A DNA stretch of 28,304 bases from an uncultured Parafilimonas sp. (GCA_937892395.1 CALAGJ010000106.1:1-28304), one strand, 5' to 3'. Numbered from the stretch's first letter, positions 15,778 to 24,510 are shown. Made by a program: numbers and translations. Notes: generated by a model not told the origin, from the letters alone.

Positions 15778-16719
15778 CTATCGGATATTTATGAGCATAT
15801 CCTTGGTCATAAGTGGAAGATCGAAATCCGGCTTCCAACCCCAGTCTGCGGTGGCAGTGCTATCATCAATACTTGCAGGCCAACTATCGGCAATGGCCTG
15901 TCTGTAATCCGGTTTATATGCTATACTGAATGATGGTATATGCGTCTGGATAGATGCGGCAATTTCTTCTGGAGAAAAGCTGATAGCGGATACATTGTAA
16001 GCAGTACGTACACTGATTTTTGAAGCAGGTGCTTCCATCAGTTGCAAAGTTGCTTTTATAGCATCGGGCATATACATCATAGGCAAGTAAGTATCCTTTT
16101 TGAGGAAGCAATCATAATGATTAGATTCAATGGCTTCATGAAAAATTTCGACTGCATAATCTGTAGTGCCACCACCTGGTGCACTCTTGTAGGAAATAAG
16201 ACCGGGATATCTGATGCTTCGTACATCCACCCCAAATCTTTTATTGTAATAATTACACCAAAACTCGCCGGCATATTTACTAATACCATACACTGTGGTA
16301 GGTTCTATAATGGTTTGCTGTGGACAATTGTGCTTAGGACTTGTAGGCCCAAATACGGCAATGCTGGATGGCCAATATACTTTATGTAGTTTCTCTTCAC
16401 GGGCTATGTCCAATACATTGAGTAAGCCTTGCATATTAAGATTCCAAGCAAGGTTTGGATTTTTTTCGCCGGTGGCGGAAAGTATTGCTGCAAGCAGATA
16501 AACCTGTGTAATATTTTGACGAAGTATTTGTACATGTAGCATTTCTTTATTCATTACATCCATTGCTACAAAAGGGCCTGTACCATCTAAGAGTGGGCTT
16601 TGCTCTCTCAAATCGCTGGCTATCACATTGGCATTGCCATACATTTGTCTTAATGCAAGTGTGAGCTCCACCCCTATTTGACCACTGGCACCAATTACTA
16701 AAATTTTTTCTTTAATCAT
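15778..16719 (-). CDS. L-threonine 3-dehydrogenase, epimerase (SDR) type
   Basis: A 313-aa extended short-chain dehydrogenase. The NAD-binding 'GASGQIG' (G10, G13, G16), 'DLREQ' after the second strand and the catalytic Y144-x3-K148 in 'VYGISKYAGE' are present. 'YWPSSIAVFGPTSP', 'RYPGLIS', 'PGGGTTDYAVEIF' and 'YLPMMYMPDAI' are characteristic of the epimerase-like L-threonine 3-dehydrogenases known from Flavobacterium and other bacteria, distinct from zinc-dependent Tdh. It oxidises threonine to 2-amino-3-oxobutyrate in the cytoplasm. The usual partner, glycine C-acetyltransferase (kbl), is not in the window, so either it is encoded elsewhere or the product goes to aminoacetone. Length is normal. 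Confidence 0.9.
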   Translation of the reverse strand: MIKEKILVIGASGQIGVELTLALRQMYGNANVIASDLREQSPLLDGTGPFVAMDVMNKEMLHVQILRQNITQVYLLAAILSATGEKNPNLAWNLNMQGLLNVLDIAREEKLHKVYWPSSIAVFGPTSPKHNCPQQTIIEPTTVYGISKYAGEFWCNYYNKRFGVDVRSIRYPGLISYKSAPGGGTTDYAVEIFHEAIESNHYDCFLKKDTYLPMMYMPDAIKATLQLMEAPASKISVRTAYNVSAISFSPEEIAASIQTHIPSFSIAYKPDYRQAIADSWPASIDDSTATADWGWKPDFDLPLMTKDMLINIR

Positions 16720-16827
16720 GAATAAGCATTTGTTAGAGCAGACAAATGTAAGGGAATGAGCATGGCAGCAAATTGTTTATTCAACAATAAAAAAACCAAC
16801 TGTGGAGAACGTATAATTTGTACTAAT

Positions 16828-16839
16828 AATTGTACAATT
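16828..16839. promoter_or_regulatory. 12-bp palindrome upstream of threonine dehydrogenase
   Basis: AATTGTACAATT is a perfect palindrome in the 133-bp gap between the AcpH-like gene and the threonine dehydrogenase gene, about 110 bp upstream of the latter's start codon. A second TTGTAC lies at 16818-16823, giving TTGTAC twice in direct order. It may be an operator. No T-run follows on the minus strand, so a terminator is less likely. Confidence 0.3.
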
Positions 16840-16852
16840 TAATTTAGCCAAA

Positions 16853-17446
16853 TTATTGTTTGATTACATCATACTGCTCCTGCATATATTGAAGTAAATC
16901 TGGAAAAAATTGATGGTAACACTCTTGTAGTGCTTCGTACTCACTCAAAAAGAGGGTATAAACTAATTTTGTGTCTTCTATATATTTCGCCCTTCGGGCA
17001 ATGCCTGCAAAACTTTTTTCAATACCGGATACCAATCTGTAATTGTATAACCAATTTTGCTCTTTCATGAAAGGAAGCATTTGTGCAAAACGATCCGGCA
17101 ACCAATTGATATTTTTTGTCAACGCATCATATACACTGGCAGCATGACTATGCAAGCTTTGTTCATCAGGAAAATGAATTTTATCTATGGCCAAAAAATG
17201 ATCATACACCACATCTGCAAATGCTCCGGCGTATCTATTGGCCGCAGGCTTTAATATAGCCGCAGCTTGCTTTGTTGCGCTGTGCGCATCAGTAAAGCTA
17301 TCTATACGACGATGTAGTGAAATCCCTTTAAAAATCTGTGAAGGATAATCATATTGTTTCTTGCCCTTTATAAAATCGCTGATCATATTTCCAGTAATAA
17401 TATCCGGATCATGAAAGGACAGATAACTATGTGCCAGAAAATTCAT
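16853..17446 (-). CDS. acpH: Acyl carrier protein phosphodiesterase (AcpH-like)
   Basis: A 197-aa all-helical hydrolase of the ACP phosphodiesterase (formerly DUF479) family, within the usual ~190-200 aa. The start 'MNFLAHSYLS' is the family hallmark, followed by 'GNMISDFIKG' with the metal-binding Asp (D24) and 'GISLHRRIDSFTDAH', then 'DVVYDHFLA'. It removes 4'-phosphopantetheine from holo-ACP in the cytoplasm, tuning fatty-acid synthesis; in many bacteria outside the gamma group the physiological substrate is not proven. It starts 39 bp after the lactonase gene, so the two are probably co-transcribed. Confidence 0.87.
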   Translation of the reverse strand: MNFLAHSYLSFHDPDIITGNMISDFIKGKKQYDYPSQIFKGISLHRRIDSFTDAHSATKQAAAILKPAANRYAGAFADVVYDHFLAIDKIHFPDEQSLHSHAASVYDALTKNINWLPDRFAQMLPFMKEQNWLYNYRLVSGIEKSFAGIARRAKYIEDTKLVYTLFLSEYEALQECYHQFFPDLLQYMQEQYDVIKQ

Positions 17447-17485
17447 GAATCAAAAGGTATAAGGGATGGAAAAAATATGTATCAA

Positions 17486-18607
17486 CTAAAATACAGGTGT
17501 CATAGCAATACATACAGGCGCAGGCACATTTATTTTCACATCTGTATCCTGTAGCAAACCATAGTTTTTATTGATGACAAAAATTTGTATGGTATTTCCA
17601 TCCTGTGCAGCAGATAGCAAAAATCTTCCTGTCGGATCTATTATAAAAAATCTTGGTTTTGCAGCCACTGGTTGGCGACCTGCTTCCAGCAAAATGCCAT
17701 CTGTCTGTACTTTATAAATGACTATTTCATTTACCCCTCTATTGCTGGTGTATAAAAATTTTCCATTAGGAGTTATGGCTATATGAGCACTTGCTTTATC
17801 CGCTTTTGTATTGCTGATATCGCTCTTTATGGTTTGCTTTTCTGTGAGTGTTTTTCCATCGTAGCCATATACAATAATATCTCCACTGAGCTCATTGAGG
17901 AGATAAGCAGTTTTACCATCCGGAGCAAAACAAATACTTCGTGGGCCACTGCCATCGGGTATGGTATAATACTGCGTTTCAGCATGTGTTAAAGCGTTTT
18001 GTGGCTGGCTTGTATTAAAATTATATTGATAAAGTCTGTCGGTACCCAAATCTGGAACGAACAAATATTTTCCGTCAGGAGAAAGTACTGCGCCATGTGG
18101 ATGTGGCATTTCTTGCCTTTGCACATTTACACCATATCCTTCATGGGATATAAGCTGAGTATAGGGCTGCAAGCCACCATTTTCAGACACTGGAAATACA
18201 GTAAGATTTCCACCACTATAGTTTGCCGTTACTACAATTTTACCACTGCTATCTGTGTTGATATAACAAGGGGCAAATCCATCTGTAGGTTGCTGATTGA
18301 TGAGTGTTAAGCTACCCTTTTTCCTGTCTAATGCAAGGGCAGTAACAGCACCTGCTTCATCACCGGGATTTTCATTTACAGCATATACATATTGCCTGTC
18401 TTTACTCACACACAAATAACTTGGATTGTTCATCGAAAAGGTGCTCATTAAATCGGCTTCTCCTTTGTTAGGATTAAATTTATATACGCTAATCCCTTGA
18501 CCTTTTCCTGTGCCAGTATAGCTACCCACCAACATATAGAAAATGGGATTTTGGGCAAAACTGTTGATGGCTATTAGCGAAGCCAAAATCAATATATACT
18601 TCTTCAT
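17486..18607 (-). CDS. Exported 6-phosphogluconolactonase-type lactonase
   Basis: A 373-aa seven-bladed beta-propeller of the YbhE/Pgl 'lactonase' family. ATG 18607 is preferred over 18634 because it opens directly with a signal peptide, 'MKKYILILASLIAINSFAQ'. Blades show the family's repeated strands: 'MLVGSYTGTGKGQGISVY', 'NPSYLCVSKDRQYVYAVNE', 'MPHPHGAVLSPDGKYLFVPD', 'GSGPRSICFAPDGKTAYLLNE' and 'HIAITPNGKFLYTSNRG'. The cytoplasmic E. coli Pgl hydrolyses 6-phosphogluconolactone. Here the signal peptide implies periplasmic or exported location, where a phosphorylated sugar lactone is an unlikely substrate, so a different sugar lactone is probable. No glucose dehydrogenase gene lies near. Confidence 0.87.
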   Translation of the reverse strand: MKKYILILASLIAINSFAQNPIFYMLVGSYTGTGKGQGISVYKFNPNKGEADLMSTFSMNNPSYLCVSKDRQYVYAVNENPGDEAGAVTALALDRKKGSLTLINQQPTDGFAPCYINTDSSGKIVVTANYSGGNLTVFPVSENGGLQPYTQLISHEGYGVNVQRQEMPHPHGAVLSPDGKYLFVPDLGTDRLYQYNFNTSQPQNALTHAETQYYTIPDGSGPRSICFAPDGKTAYLLNELSGDIIVYGYDGKTLTEKQTIKSDISNTKADKASAHIAITPNGKFLYTSNRGVNEIVIYKVQTDGILLEAGRQPVAAKPRFFIIDPTGRFLLSAAQDGNTIQIFVINKNYGLLQDTDVKINVPAPVCIAMTPVF

Positions 18608-18715
18608 TGTGTGTCTTGTATTTAAAAGGCACAAATTAGGTCATACATTGTTTACATTTTCATGTGTACTGAATTGACTTCTATTTTAACAAGAAATACG
18701 GCCTGGAGGTAAGCA

Positions 18716-19399
18716 TTATTGCAACCTGTGCAGTTGCCATTTTTGCATTAAGTTTGGCGTGCTTGTATGCGTGTAATCCGGTACAACCCAATGTGCTTCA
18801 TGCATCAATTCTTCTACGCTGTGTGTAGTGCTTAATCCAATGGTAAACATGCCAGCAGCTCGTGCAGAACGAATGCCAGCTATAGAATCTTCAAAGGCTA
18901 TACAATCTGTAGCATTAACTTGTAGTGCTGCTGCTGTTTTTAAAAATATTTCAGGATTGGGTTTCCCATGTGTTACCATAGAGCCATCGGTAATGGCTGT
19001 AAAGAAATGGCGTATAGAAATGTGTTGAAACATAAAGTCAATATTGGGCACAATGCCGCTTGTGGCAATGCCCATCGGCAATTCAAGCAAATGCATAGAT
19101 GATAAAAAATTGATCAGACCATCTATGGGTTTGATATGTGGTGCATACAATACACGATATAGTGCTTCTTTTTCGGCACCATAATGGGCTATTTCATCAT
19201 CAGTAATATCATTGCCCAAAATAATTCGAAAAATATCTTTATTGATTCTTCCATTAATCCTGTCACGGTATATATCCATTGAAAATGGTAACCCTTTCTT
19301 TTCATAAAAAGCTTTCCAAGCTTCTATATGGTAGCTATTATTGTCTATAAGTGTGCCGTCTAAATCAAAAATGATAGCAGCTGGTTTGGGATTGCTCAT
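18716..19399 (-). CDS. HAD-family phosphatase / beta-phosphoglucomutase-like
   Basis: A 227-aa HAD hydrolase of subfamily IA. Motif I 'FDLDGT' (nucleophile D12, acid/base D14), motif II 'ATSG', motif III lysine in 'GKPNPEIF' and motif IV 'FEDSIAGIRSA' are all present, and a helical cap domain lies between motifs I and II (about residues 20-90). The pattern 'HIEAWKAFYEKKG' resembles beta-phosphoglucomutases, but a phosphoserine- or sugar-phosphatase role is equally open. Its ATG overlaps the stop codon of serA in the sequence TAATG, indicating translational coupling. That coupling makes a phosphatase step in serine biosynthesis (SerB-like) an attractive guess, although the protein is not a typical SerB. 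Confidence 0.85.
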   Translation of the reverse strand: MSNPKPAAIIFDLDGTLIDNNSYHIEAWKAFYEKKGLPFSMDIYRDRINGRINKDIFRIILGNDITDDEIAHYGAEKEALYRVLYAPHIKPIDGLINFLSSMHLLELPMGIATSGIVPNIDFMFQHISIRHFFTAITDGSMVTHGKPNPEIFLKTAAALQVNATDCIAFEDSIAGIRSARAAGMFTIGLSTTHSVEELMHEAHWVVPDYTHTSTPNLMQKWQLHRLQ

Positions 19400-20646
19400 T
19401 AATACAACATTCTTACTTTTATGGTTTGAGATACATCCTTTAAAAGAGATAAAGCTTTTTTACTGATACCATGATCAACATCCAATACCACATATCCAAT
19501 TGTATCATTCGTTTTCAAATATTGTCCAAGAATATTGATATTGTTGGTAGAAAGCTTTGTATTGATATCTCCTAACACCCCGGGTACATTTTTATGAATA
19601 TGCAATATGCGATGTGCACCTTCTACGGGTGGAAGACTTAATGCCGGCACAGTATGAGAACCAATGGTAACACCTCTTTCCAAGTATTGAAATAATTTAT
19701 TGCTTACATCTACACCTATATTTTCCTGAGCTTCTTCAGTACTGCCGCCAATATGCGGGGTAAGCATCACATTACTTAAACCTTGTAATGGTGTATAGAA
19801 TGATTCACCATTTTTTTCGGGTTCTACAGGAAATACATCAATGGCAGCACCTCCAATATTTCCATCTTTAATGGCCTTGGCCAATGCCTCCAAATCCACC
19901 ACTTCTCCCCTGGCATAGTTAATAAGTATCGTACCCTTTTTACACAGCTTTAAGTTTGCTTTATTGATGAGGTTTTTTGTAGCAGCTGTTTCTGGCACGT
20001 GTAGCGAAATGATATCACTCTGCTGCATGACTTCTTTCATGGTTCTTCTTGCTGACGCATTGCCCAAAGGCAACTTGGTTTCTATATCATAAAAAATCAC
20101 TTTCATGCCAAGCGATTCCGCAATAATGCTCAGCTGACTTCCAATATTTCCATAACCAATAATGCCCAATGTTTTACCTCTCAATTCAAAACTACCCTTG
20201 GCATCTTTTAGCCATATACCAGCATGTGCTGCACTGTTCTTATCTGGTATGCGACGGATGAGCATGATACATAAACCAATCACTAATTCTGCCACACTCC
20301 TGGTATTGCTATAGGGTGCGTTAAATACGGAAATGCCTTGATTTGTGGCCGCTTTAAGATTGACTTGATTTACTCCAATACAAAAACAACCAATTGCTTG
20401 TAAGCGTGTGGCCTCCTGCAATACTTTTTCTGTGATATTAGTTTTACTGCGAATGCCCAGCAGGTGTACATCTTTCAAGGCATGTTTCAATTCATCCTCA
20501 CCCAATGCTTTTGGTAAGGATACAATATTTGTATAACCATTCTGTAGAAATAAATCCCTTGCTGTATTGCTGATATTTTCTAGTAAAAGAATTTTTATTT
20601 TATCCTTAGGATAGCTTGTAAATTCTTTTGCACTTGCTTTGCCCAT
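19399..20646 (-). CDS. serA: D-3-phosphoglycerate dehydrogenase with ACT domain
   Basis: A 415-aa SerA, close to the 410 aa of the E. coli type. ATG 20646 is preferred over 20706 because it matches family length. Features: substrate and NAD domains with 'GIIGYGNIGSQLS' (G164-G169), catalytic R246 in 'NYARGEVVD', E275 in 'VFPVEPE', H298 in 'LTPHIGGSTEEAQENIG', and a C-terminal ACT domain (about 345-415) with 'VPGVLGDIN' that in relatives binds serine for feedback inhibition. It oxidises 3-phosphoglycerate, the first step of serine biosynthesis. serC, often adjacent in Bacteroidota, is absent; the coupled HAD gene follows instead. It is divergent from lpxC-fabZ across a 189-bp gap that must hold both promoters. 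Confidence 0.92.
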   Translation of the reverse strand: MGKASAKEFTSYPKDKIKILLLENISNTARDLFLQNGYTNIVSLPKALGEDELKHALKDVHLLGIRSKTNITEKVLQEATRLQAIGCFCIGVNQVNLKAATNQGISVFNAPYSNTRSVAELVIGLCIMLIRRIPDKNSAAHAGIWLKDAKGSFELRGKTLGIIGYGNIGSQLSIIAESLGMKVIFYDIETKLPLGNASARRTMKEVMQQSDIISLHVPETAATKNLINKANLKLCKKGTILINYARGEVVDLEALAKAIKDGNIGGAAIDVFPVEPEKNGESFYTPLQGLSNVMLTPHIGGSTEEAQENIGVDVSNKLFQYLERGVTIGSHTVPALSLPPVEGAHRILHIHKNVPGVLGDINTKLSTNNINILGQYLKTNDTIGYVVLDVDHGISKKALSLLKDVSQTIKVRMLY

Positions 20647-20791
20647 AAGGTCGCAAATGTAAATAGAAGAAAAGCATTGAGAAAATGTGAATTGAGTAGA
20701 AGACAATAAGGGATGTTAGCACTAGTCTATCATTCTACCTCCTTTAAATTAACATCTAATCATAAAACGCTTTAAAATAGGAACACTTACA

Positions 20792-20819
20792 TTTGCCCGG
20801 TTTTAATAAATACCATTTG
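20792..20819 (+). promoter_or_regulatory. Candidate promoter for lpxC-fabZ
   Basis: TTTG (20792-20795) and TACCATTTG (20811-20819), 15 bp apart, resemble the Bacteroidota -33 and -7 boxes with slightly short spacing and one extra base in the -7 box. They lie 17 bp before the start codon, in the divergent gap with serA. Confidence 0.3.
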
Positions 20820-20835
20820 TTAGAAGGGATATTTT

Positions 20836-22251
20836 ATGAGTAAGCAATTTAATGCAGACAAACAACATACTTTACAAACAGCAGTAAGTATTTCTGGTAC
20901 AGGGTTACATACCGGCCAATTAGTTGATATGAACCTAAAACCGGCAAAACCTGGTTTTGGCATACAGTTTCAAAGAATTGATCTACCCAATCAACCCATC
21001 ATTAAGGCAGACTGTGATTTGGTAGTTGAAACAAATAGAGGAACTACTTTAGACAGCAATGGAGCAAGAATTAGTACGGTAGAGCATATTTTGGCTGCAA
21101 TGGTTGGCATGGGTGTTGACAATGTGCTTATAGAAATAAATGGGCCTGAAATTCCAATTATTGATGGTAGTGCACAACCTTTTGTAGAAATTATTGAAGA
21201 TGCTGGAGTAGTTGAGCAAGATGCCGCAAAAATTTGGTACAGCATTGGTGAAAATATTGAACATATAGATGCTGAAAAAAGAGTAGAGATGGTGGCGATG
21301 CCTTCCGTTGGTTATCAAATAACTACACTTATTGATTTTAACAGCCCGGTTTTAGGTACCCAGCATGCAGGGTTAACAGATATTGCAGATTTTAAAAATG
21401 AAATTGCGCCCTGTCGTACTTTTTGTTTTTTGCATGAATTAGAAATGCTGCTTGATAATAATTTAGTTAAAGGAGGAGATATCAATAATGCTATTGTTGT
21501 TGTAGATAAATCTGTAACCGATGAAGAAATGACTCGCTTGGCAAAGGCATTTAATAGGGATAAAGTAGAAGTAAGATCTGAGGGCTACTTAAATAATCTT
21601 GAACTCCGATATGCCAATGAGCCCGCACGCCACAAACTTTTAGATATAGTTGGTGATCTAGCTCTTATCGGCTACCCCATCAAAGCAAGAATCATAGCAA
21701 ATAGACCTGGACATAGTACGAATGTAGAGTTTGCAAAAAAAATCAAACAATACATCAAAAAAAATAATAAGTCCATCAATAACGTTCCTACTTATGACCC
21801 AAATATTCCGCCCATTTACAATATCAATGACATAGCAAAAACACTTCCACATAGGTACCCTTTTTTGATGGTGGATAAAGTGATCGAAATGACGGATAGT
21901 TATATTGTTGCTACAAAAAATGTAACATTTAATGAACCAATGTTTCAGGGGCATTTTCCAAATAATCCCATAATGCCCGGAGTTTTACAATTAGAAGCAC
22001 TGGCACAGGCAGGTGGTATATTTGTAATAAAGTCAATATTCCCGCCTGGTACTTATGATACTTATTTTGTAAAAATTAATAATTGTAAGTTTAAGTTTAA
22101 GATATTGCCCGGCGATACAATGATTTTAAAAATGGTGTTAACGGAGCCGGTTAAAAGAGGCATGTGCTATATGACAGGTACAGTATATGTAAATGGCAAG
22201 GTAGCTTCAGAAGCTGAAATGGTGGCTCAAGTAGTAAGAGTTGGTGATTAA
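20836..22251 (+). CDS. lpxC/fabZ: Bifunctional LpxC-FabZ
   Basis: A 471-aa fusion of two enzymes that Bacteroidota typically join. Residues about 1-310 are LpxC, the zinc-dependent UDP-3-O-acyl-GlcNAc deacetylase and committed step of lipid A synthesis: 'GLHTGQ' (23-28), zinc ligands H84 in 'TVEHILAA', H266 and D270 in 'HKLLD', catalytic H293 in 'RPGHSTN'. Residues about 325-471 are FabZ, 3-hydroxyacyl-ACP dehydratase of fatty-acid elongation: 'LPHRYPFLMVD', H373 in 'FQGHFPNNPIMPG' and E387 in 'LQLEALAQ'. The two compete for hydroxyacyl-ACP supply, so fusion fixes their ratio. lpxA follows after 8 bp; lpxD, often just upstream in relatives, is not here because serA is divergent. Confidence 0.96.
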   Translation: MSKQFNADKQHTLQTAVSISGTGLHTGQLVDMNLKPAKPGFGIQFQRIDLPNQPIIKADCDLVVETNRGTTLDSNGARISTVEHILAAMVGMGVDNVLIEINGPEIPIIDGSAQPFVEIIEDAGVVEQDAAKIWYSIGENIEHIDAEKRVEMVAMPSVGYQITTLIDFNSPVLGTQHAGLTDIADFKNEIAPCRTFCFLHELEMLLDNNLVKGGDINNAIVVVDKSVTDEEMTRLAKAFNRDKVEVRSEGYLNNLELRYANEPARHKLLDIVGDLALIGYPIKARIIANRPGHSTNVEFAKKIKQYIKKNNKSINNVPTYDPNIPPIYNINDIAKTLPHRYPFLMVDKVIEMTDSYIVATKNVTFNEPMFQGHFPNNPIMPGVLQLEALAQAGGIFVIKSIFPPGTYDTYFVKINNCKFKFKILPGDTMILKMVLTEPVKRGMCYMTGTVYVNGKVASEAEMVAQVVRVGD

Positions 22252-22259
22252 TAAATAAG

Positions 22260-23081
22260 ATGCAACAGAATTCTTCAATTATGATAAATCCGCATACGTA
22301 CATTCATCCGAATGCCCGCCTGGCAGATAATGTAAAAGTTGATCCATTTACTACCATCCACCAGGATGTTGAAATTGGTGAGGGTACTTGGATAGGCAGT
22401 AATGTTACCATTATGGATGGTGCACGTATTGGTAAGAACTGTCGCATTTTTCCTGGTGCAGTTATTTCTGCGGTACCGCAGGATTTAAAATATAATGGAG
22501 AGAAAACCTATGTAGAAATAGGCGATGGTACTGTAATTAGAGAATGTGTAACCATCAATAGAGGTACCAATGATAAATGGAAAACCAAAGTTGGAAAAAA
22601 TTGCCTACTAATGGCATACACCCATGTGGCACATGATTGTCATATTGGTGATTATTGTATTTTTAGCAATGGATGTCAATTGGCAGGCCATGTTACAGTT
22701 GGAGATCATGTAACCATAGGTGGCACATCTGCCGTACATCAGTTTGTACAAATAGGACAACATGCATTTGTAGCTGGTGGAAGCTTGGTAAGAAAAGATG
22801 TACCTCCTTATGTAAAAGCAGTAAAGGAGCCTTTGAGTTACGGTGGTGTAAATAGTATTGGACTAAAGCGGAAAGGCTTTGAAACAGACACTATCAATGT
22901 TATTTTAGATATTTATCGTATCATCTACAACAAAGGTTTAAATACAACAAAAGCCTTAGAGTTTATTGAAGAAGAACTTCCTGTTTCTGATGAAAGGGAT
23001 GAAATTGTAACTTTCATAAAGGATAGTACCAGAGGAATCATAAAGCGATTTAGTAAAGCTGAAACTCAATCAGAGGATTAA
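22260..23081 (+). CDS. lpxA: UDP-N-acetylglucosamine acyltransferase
   Basis: A left-handed beta-helix acyltransferase, 273 aa from ATG 22260, or 266 aa from ATG 22281, which matches the usual N-terminus ('MINPHTYIHPNA') and may be the true start. Hexapeptide repeats fill the first ~190 residues ('IGEGTWIGSNVTIMDGARIG', 'CQLAGHVTVGDHVTIGG'). The catalytic His lies in 'YTHVAHDCHIGD'. 'GAVISAVPQDLKY', 'REPL'-like 'KEPLSYGGVNSIGLKRKGF' and the helical C-terminus fit LpxA. It transfers a 3-hydroxyacyl chain from ACP to UDP-GlcNAc, the step before LpxC, and its gene lies 8 bp after lpxC-fabZ, so the genes form a lipid A operon. Confidence 0.95.
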   Translation: MQQNSSIMINPHTYIHPNARLADNVKVDPFTTIHQDVEIGEGTWIGSNVTIMDGARIGKNCRIFPGAVISAVPQDLKYNGEKTYVEIGDGTVIRECVTINRGTNDKWKTKVGKNCLLMAYTHVAHDCHIGDYCIFSNGCQLAGHVTVGDHVTIGGTSAVHQFVQIGQHAFVAGGSLVRKDVPPYVKAVKEPLSYGGVNSIGLKRKGFETDTINVILDIYRIIYNKGLNTTKALEFIEEELPVSDERDEIVTFIKDSTRGIIKRFSKAETQSED

Positions 23082-23103
23082 GCTGATACCATAATCTGAT
23101 TCA

Positions 23104-23724
23104 ATGAAAATAGTTCTGAATCAAGCTTCAAAGCGATACAATCAAAACTGGATATTCAAATCGCTGAGCACAACCTTTATTTCGGGAAATCACTACGCTA
23201 TAACCGGGCCAAATGGTTCAGGCAAAAGTACATTACTTCAAACCCTATCGGGCAATGTAAAACTAAGCACTGGCAATATTGATTGGCAACTCCGCATAAG
23301 CATTGATGACCCCTATCAAATACATGAGTACATTGCAATGGCGGCACCTTATATGGAGCTTGTGGAAGAAATGACTGCCGATGAATTGCTAAATTTTCAT
23401 TTTGTATTTAAAAGTAGAAAAAACAATATTGAAAATAGGGAAATACTCCATGCAGTTGGCTTAACAGATGCAGCAGAAAAACAAATACAATATTTTAGTA
23501 GTGGCATGAAGCAGAGGCTCAAATTAGCACAGGCTTTCTTTTCAGACACTCCTGCATTGCTATTAGATGAACCTACATCCAATTTGGATCTACAAGGTAT
23601 TCAGATGTATCAAGATTTATTACAATCCCAAACCAATGACCGTCTTGTAATTATTTGCAGTAATGATGCAGCGGAAATAAAAACTTGCCAGCTCAGCATC
23701 TTTTTACCCGATTATAAAAAATAG
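23104..23724 (+). CDS. ABC transporter ATP-binding protein
   Basis: A 206-aa single nucleotide-binding domain: Walker A 'GPNGSGKST' (35-43), signature 'FSSGMKQR' (131-138, a degenerate LSGGQ), Walker B 'ALLLDEPTSNLD' (D155, E156), then 'VIICSNDAAE' where the H-loop histidine is replaced, since 'SND' stands in the switch position. It is short and lacks an accessory domain; no permease gene is adjacent, so its partner is elsewhere. It starts 22 bp after lpxA and is likely in the lipid A operon. The H-loop substitution, if confirmed, would suggest altered ATP turnover. CcmA-like heme-export ATPases have similar size, but the evidence does not reach that. Confidence 0.87.
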   Translation: MKIVLNQASKRYNQNWIFKSLSTTFISGNHYAITGPNGSGKSTLLQTLSGNVKLSTGNIDWQLRISIDDPYQIHEYIAMAAPYMELVEEMTADELLNFHFVFKSRKNNIENREILHAVGLTDAAEKQIQYFSSGMKQRLKLAQAFFSDTPALLLDEPTSNLDLQGIQMYQDLLQSQTNDRLVIICSNDAAEIKTCQLSIFLPDYKK

Positions 23725-23767
23725 GAATCTCAAAGCAGAATTAGGCATATTGCTAAACGCAATGATT

Positions 23768-24505
23768 TTAAAATTTAGAAGTCAGCCAAGCCATTAGAAT
23801 GCCGGCTGCCACAGCTGCATTTAATGATTCGGCAGCCCCATCACCCGATATGGTGATAGGGTGAGTAATCATGGATGCCAAATTTTTCTGAATTCCATTT
23901 CCTTCACTACCAATTAAAAGAATGGCATCTGAAATTGGTTGCAGCTGATTCATCTTACTACCATTCAATACTGCACCATATACAGGTAGTTGCTGCTTTT
24001 TCAACCAATTTTCAAGAGACACATATTCTACATCTACCCTTATAATGCTACCCATCGTAGATTGTACAACTTTTGGGTTATATAGATCTGCACAGTCATG
24101 CCCGGCCACTATATGTTTGATACCAAACCAATCTGCTGTACGGATAATGGTACCCATATTGCCAGGGTCTTGAATGCCATCCAATACCAAAACCAATCCT
24201 TGTGTAATTACTTCCTCAAAACTGTGTTCTTTTTTTTCAGCAAGTATTATTATTTCACTCGGTGTATGAAGTCCAGAAATTTGAGCCAATTCCTTTTCAG
24301 TTACAATATTTGCTACTGATTTATATTTTTCTAATTCATTTTCCCAGTGGGGCAAGGCATAAATTTTTTTTATTTCTATGGTACTTTCCCTGTGTAGCAT
24401 TTCTTTTGCAATCTTTGCGCCTTCGGCAATGAATACAGAACCGTGGGCACGTACTTTTTTACGGGTTAGAGATTGAATATATTTAATTTCATTTCTGCTA
24501 AGCAT
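23768..24505 (-). CDS. SpoU/TrmH-family RNA 2'-O-methyltransferase
   Basis: A 245-aa SPOUT methyltransferase. ATG 24505 is preferred over 24526 because 'MLSRNEIKYIQSLTRKK' is the normal start of this group. The N-terminal substrate-binding domain ('FIAEGAKIAKEML') is followed by the knotted domain with motif 1 'DGIQDPGNMGTIIRTADWFG' (conserved N and R), motif 2 'LLIGSEGNGI' and motif 3 'ESLNAAVAAGILMA'. It methylates ribose 2'-OH in rRNA or tRNA using SAM. The closest general match is the RlmB/TrmH class, but the target nucleotide is unknown. Its start codon lies 5 bp from the start codon of the divergent outer-membrane protein gene. Confidence 0.9.
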   Translation of the reverse strand: MLSRNEIKYIQSLTRKKVRAHGSVFIAEGAKIAKEMLHRESTIEIKKIYALPHWENELEKYKSVANIVTEKELAQISGLHTPSEIIILAEKKEHSFEEVITQGLVLVLDGIQDPGNMGTIIRTADWFGIKHIVAGHDCADLYNPKVVQSTMGSIIRVDVEYVSLENWLKKQQLPVYGAVLNGSKMNQLQPISDAILLIGSEGNGIQKNLASMITHPITISGDGAAESLNAAVAAGILMAWLTSKF

Positions 24506-24510
24506 ACTGC

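Noticed and set aside
10767..20646. Many open frames of 60-115 codons opposite or out of phase with the minus-strand genes
   Set aside because: They are fully covered by well-supported enzymes in another frame and have Cys/His/Ile-rich compositions typical of antisense translation.
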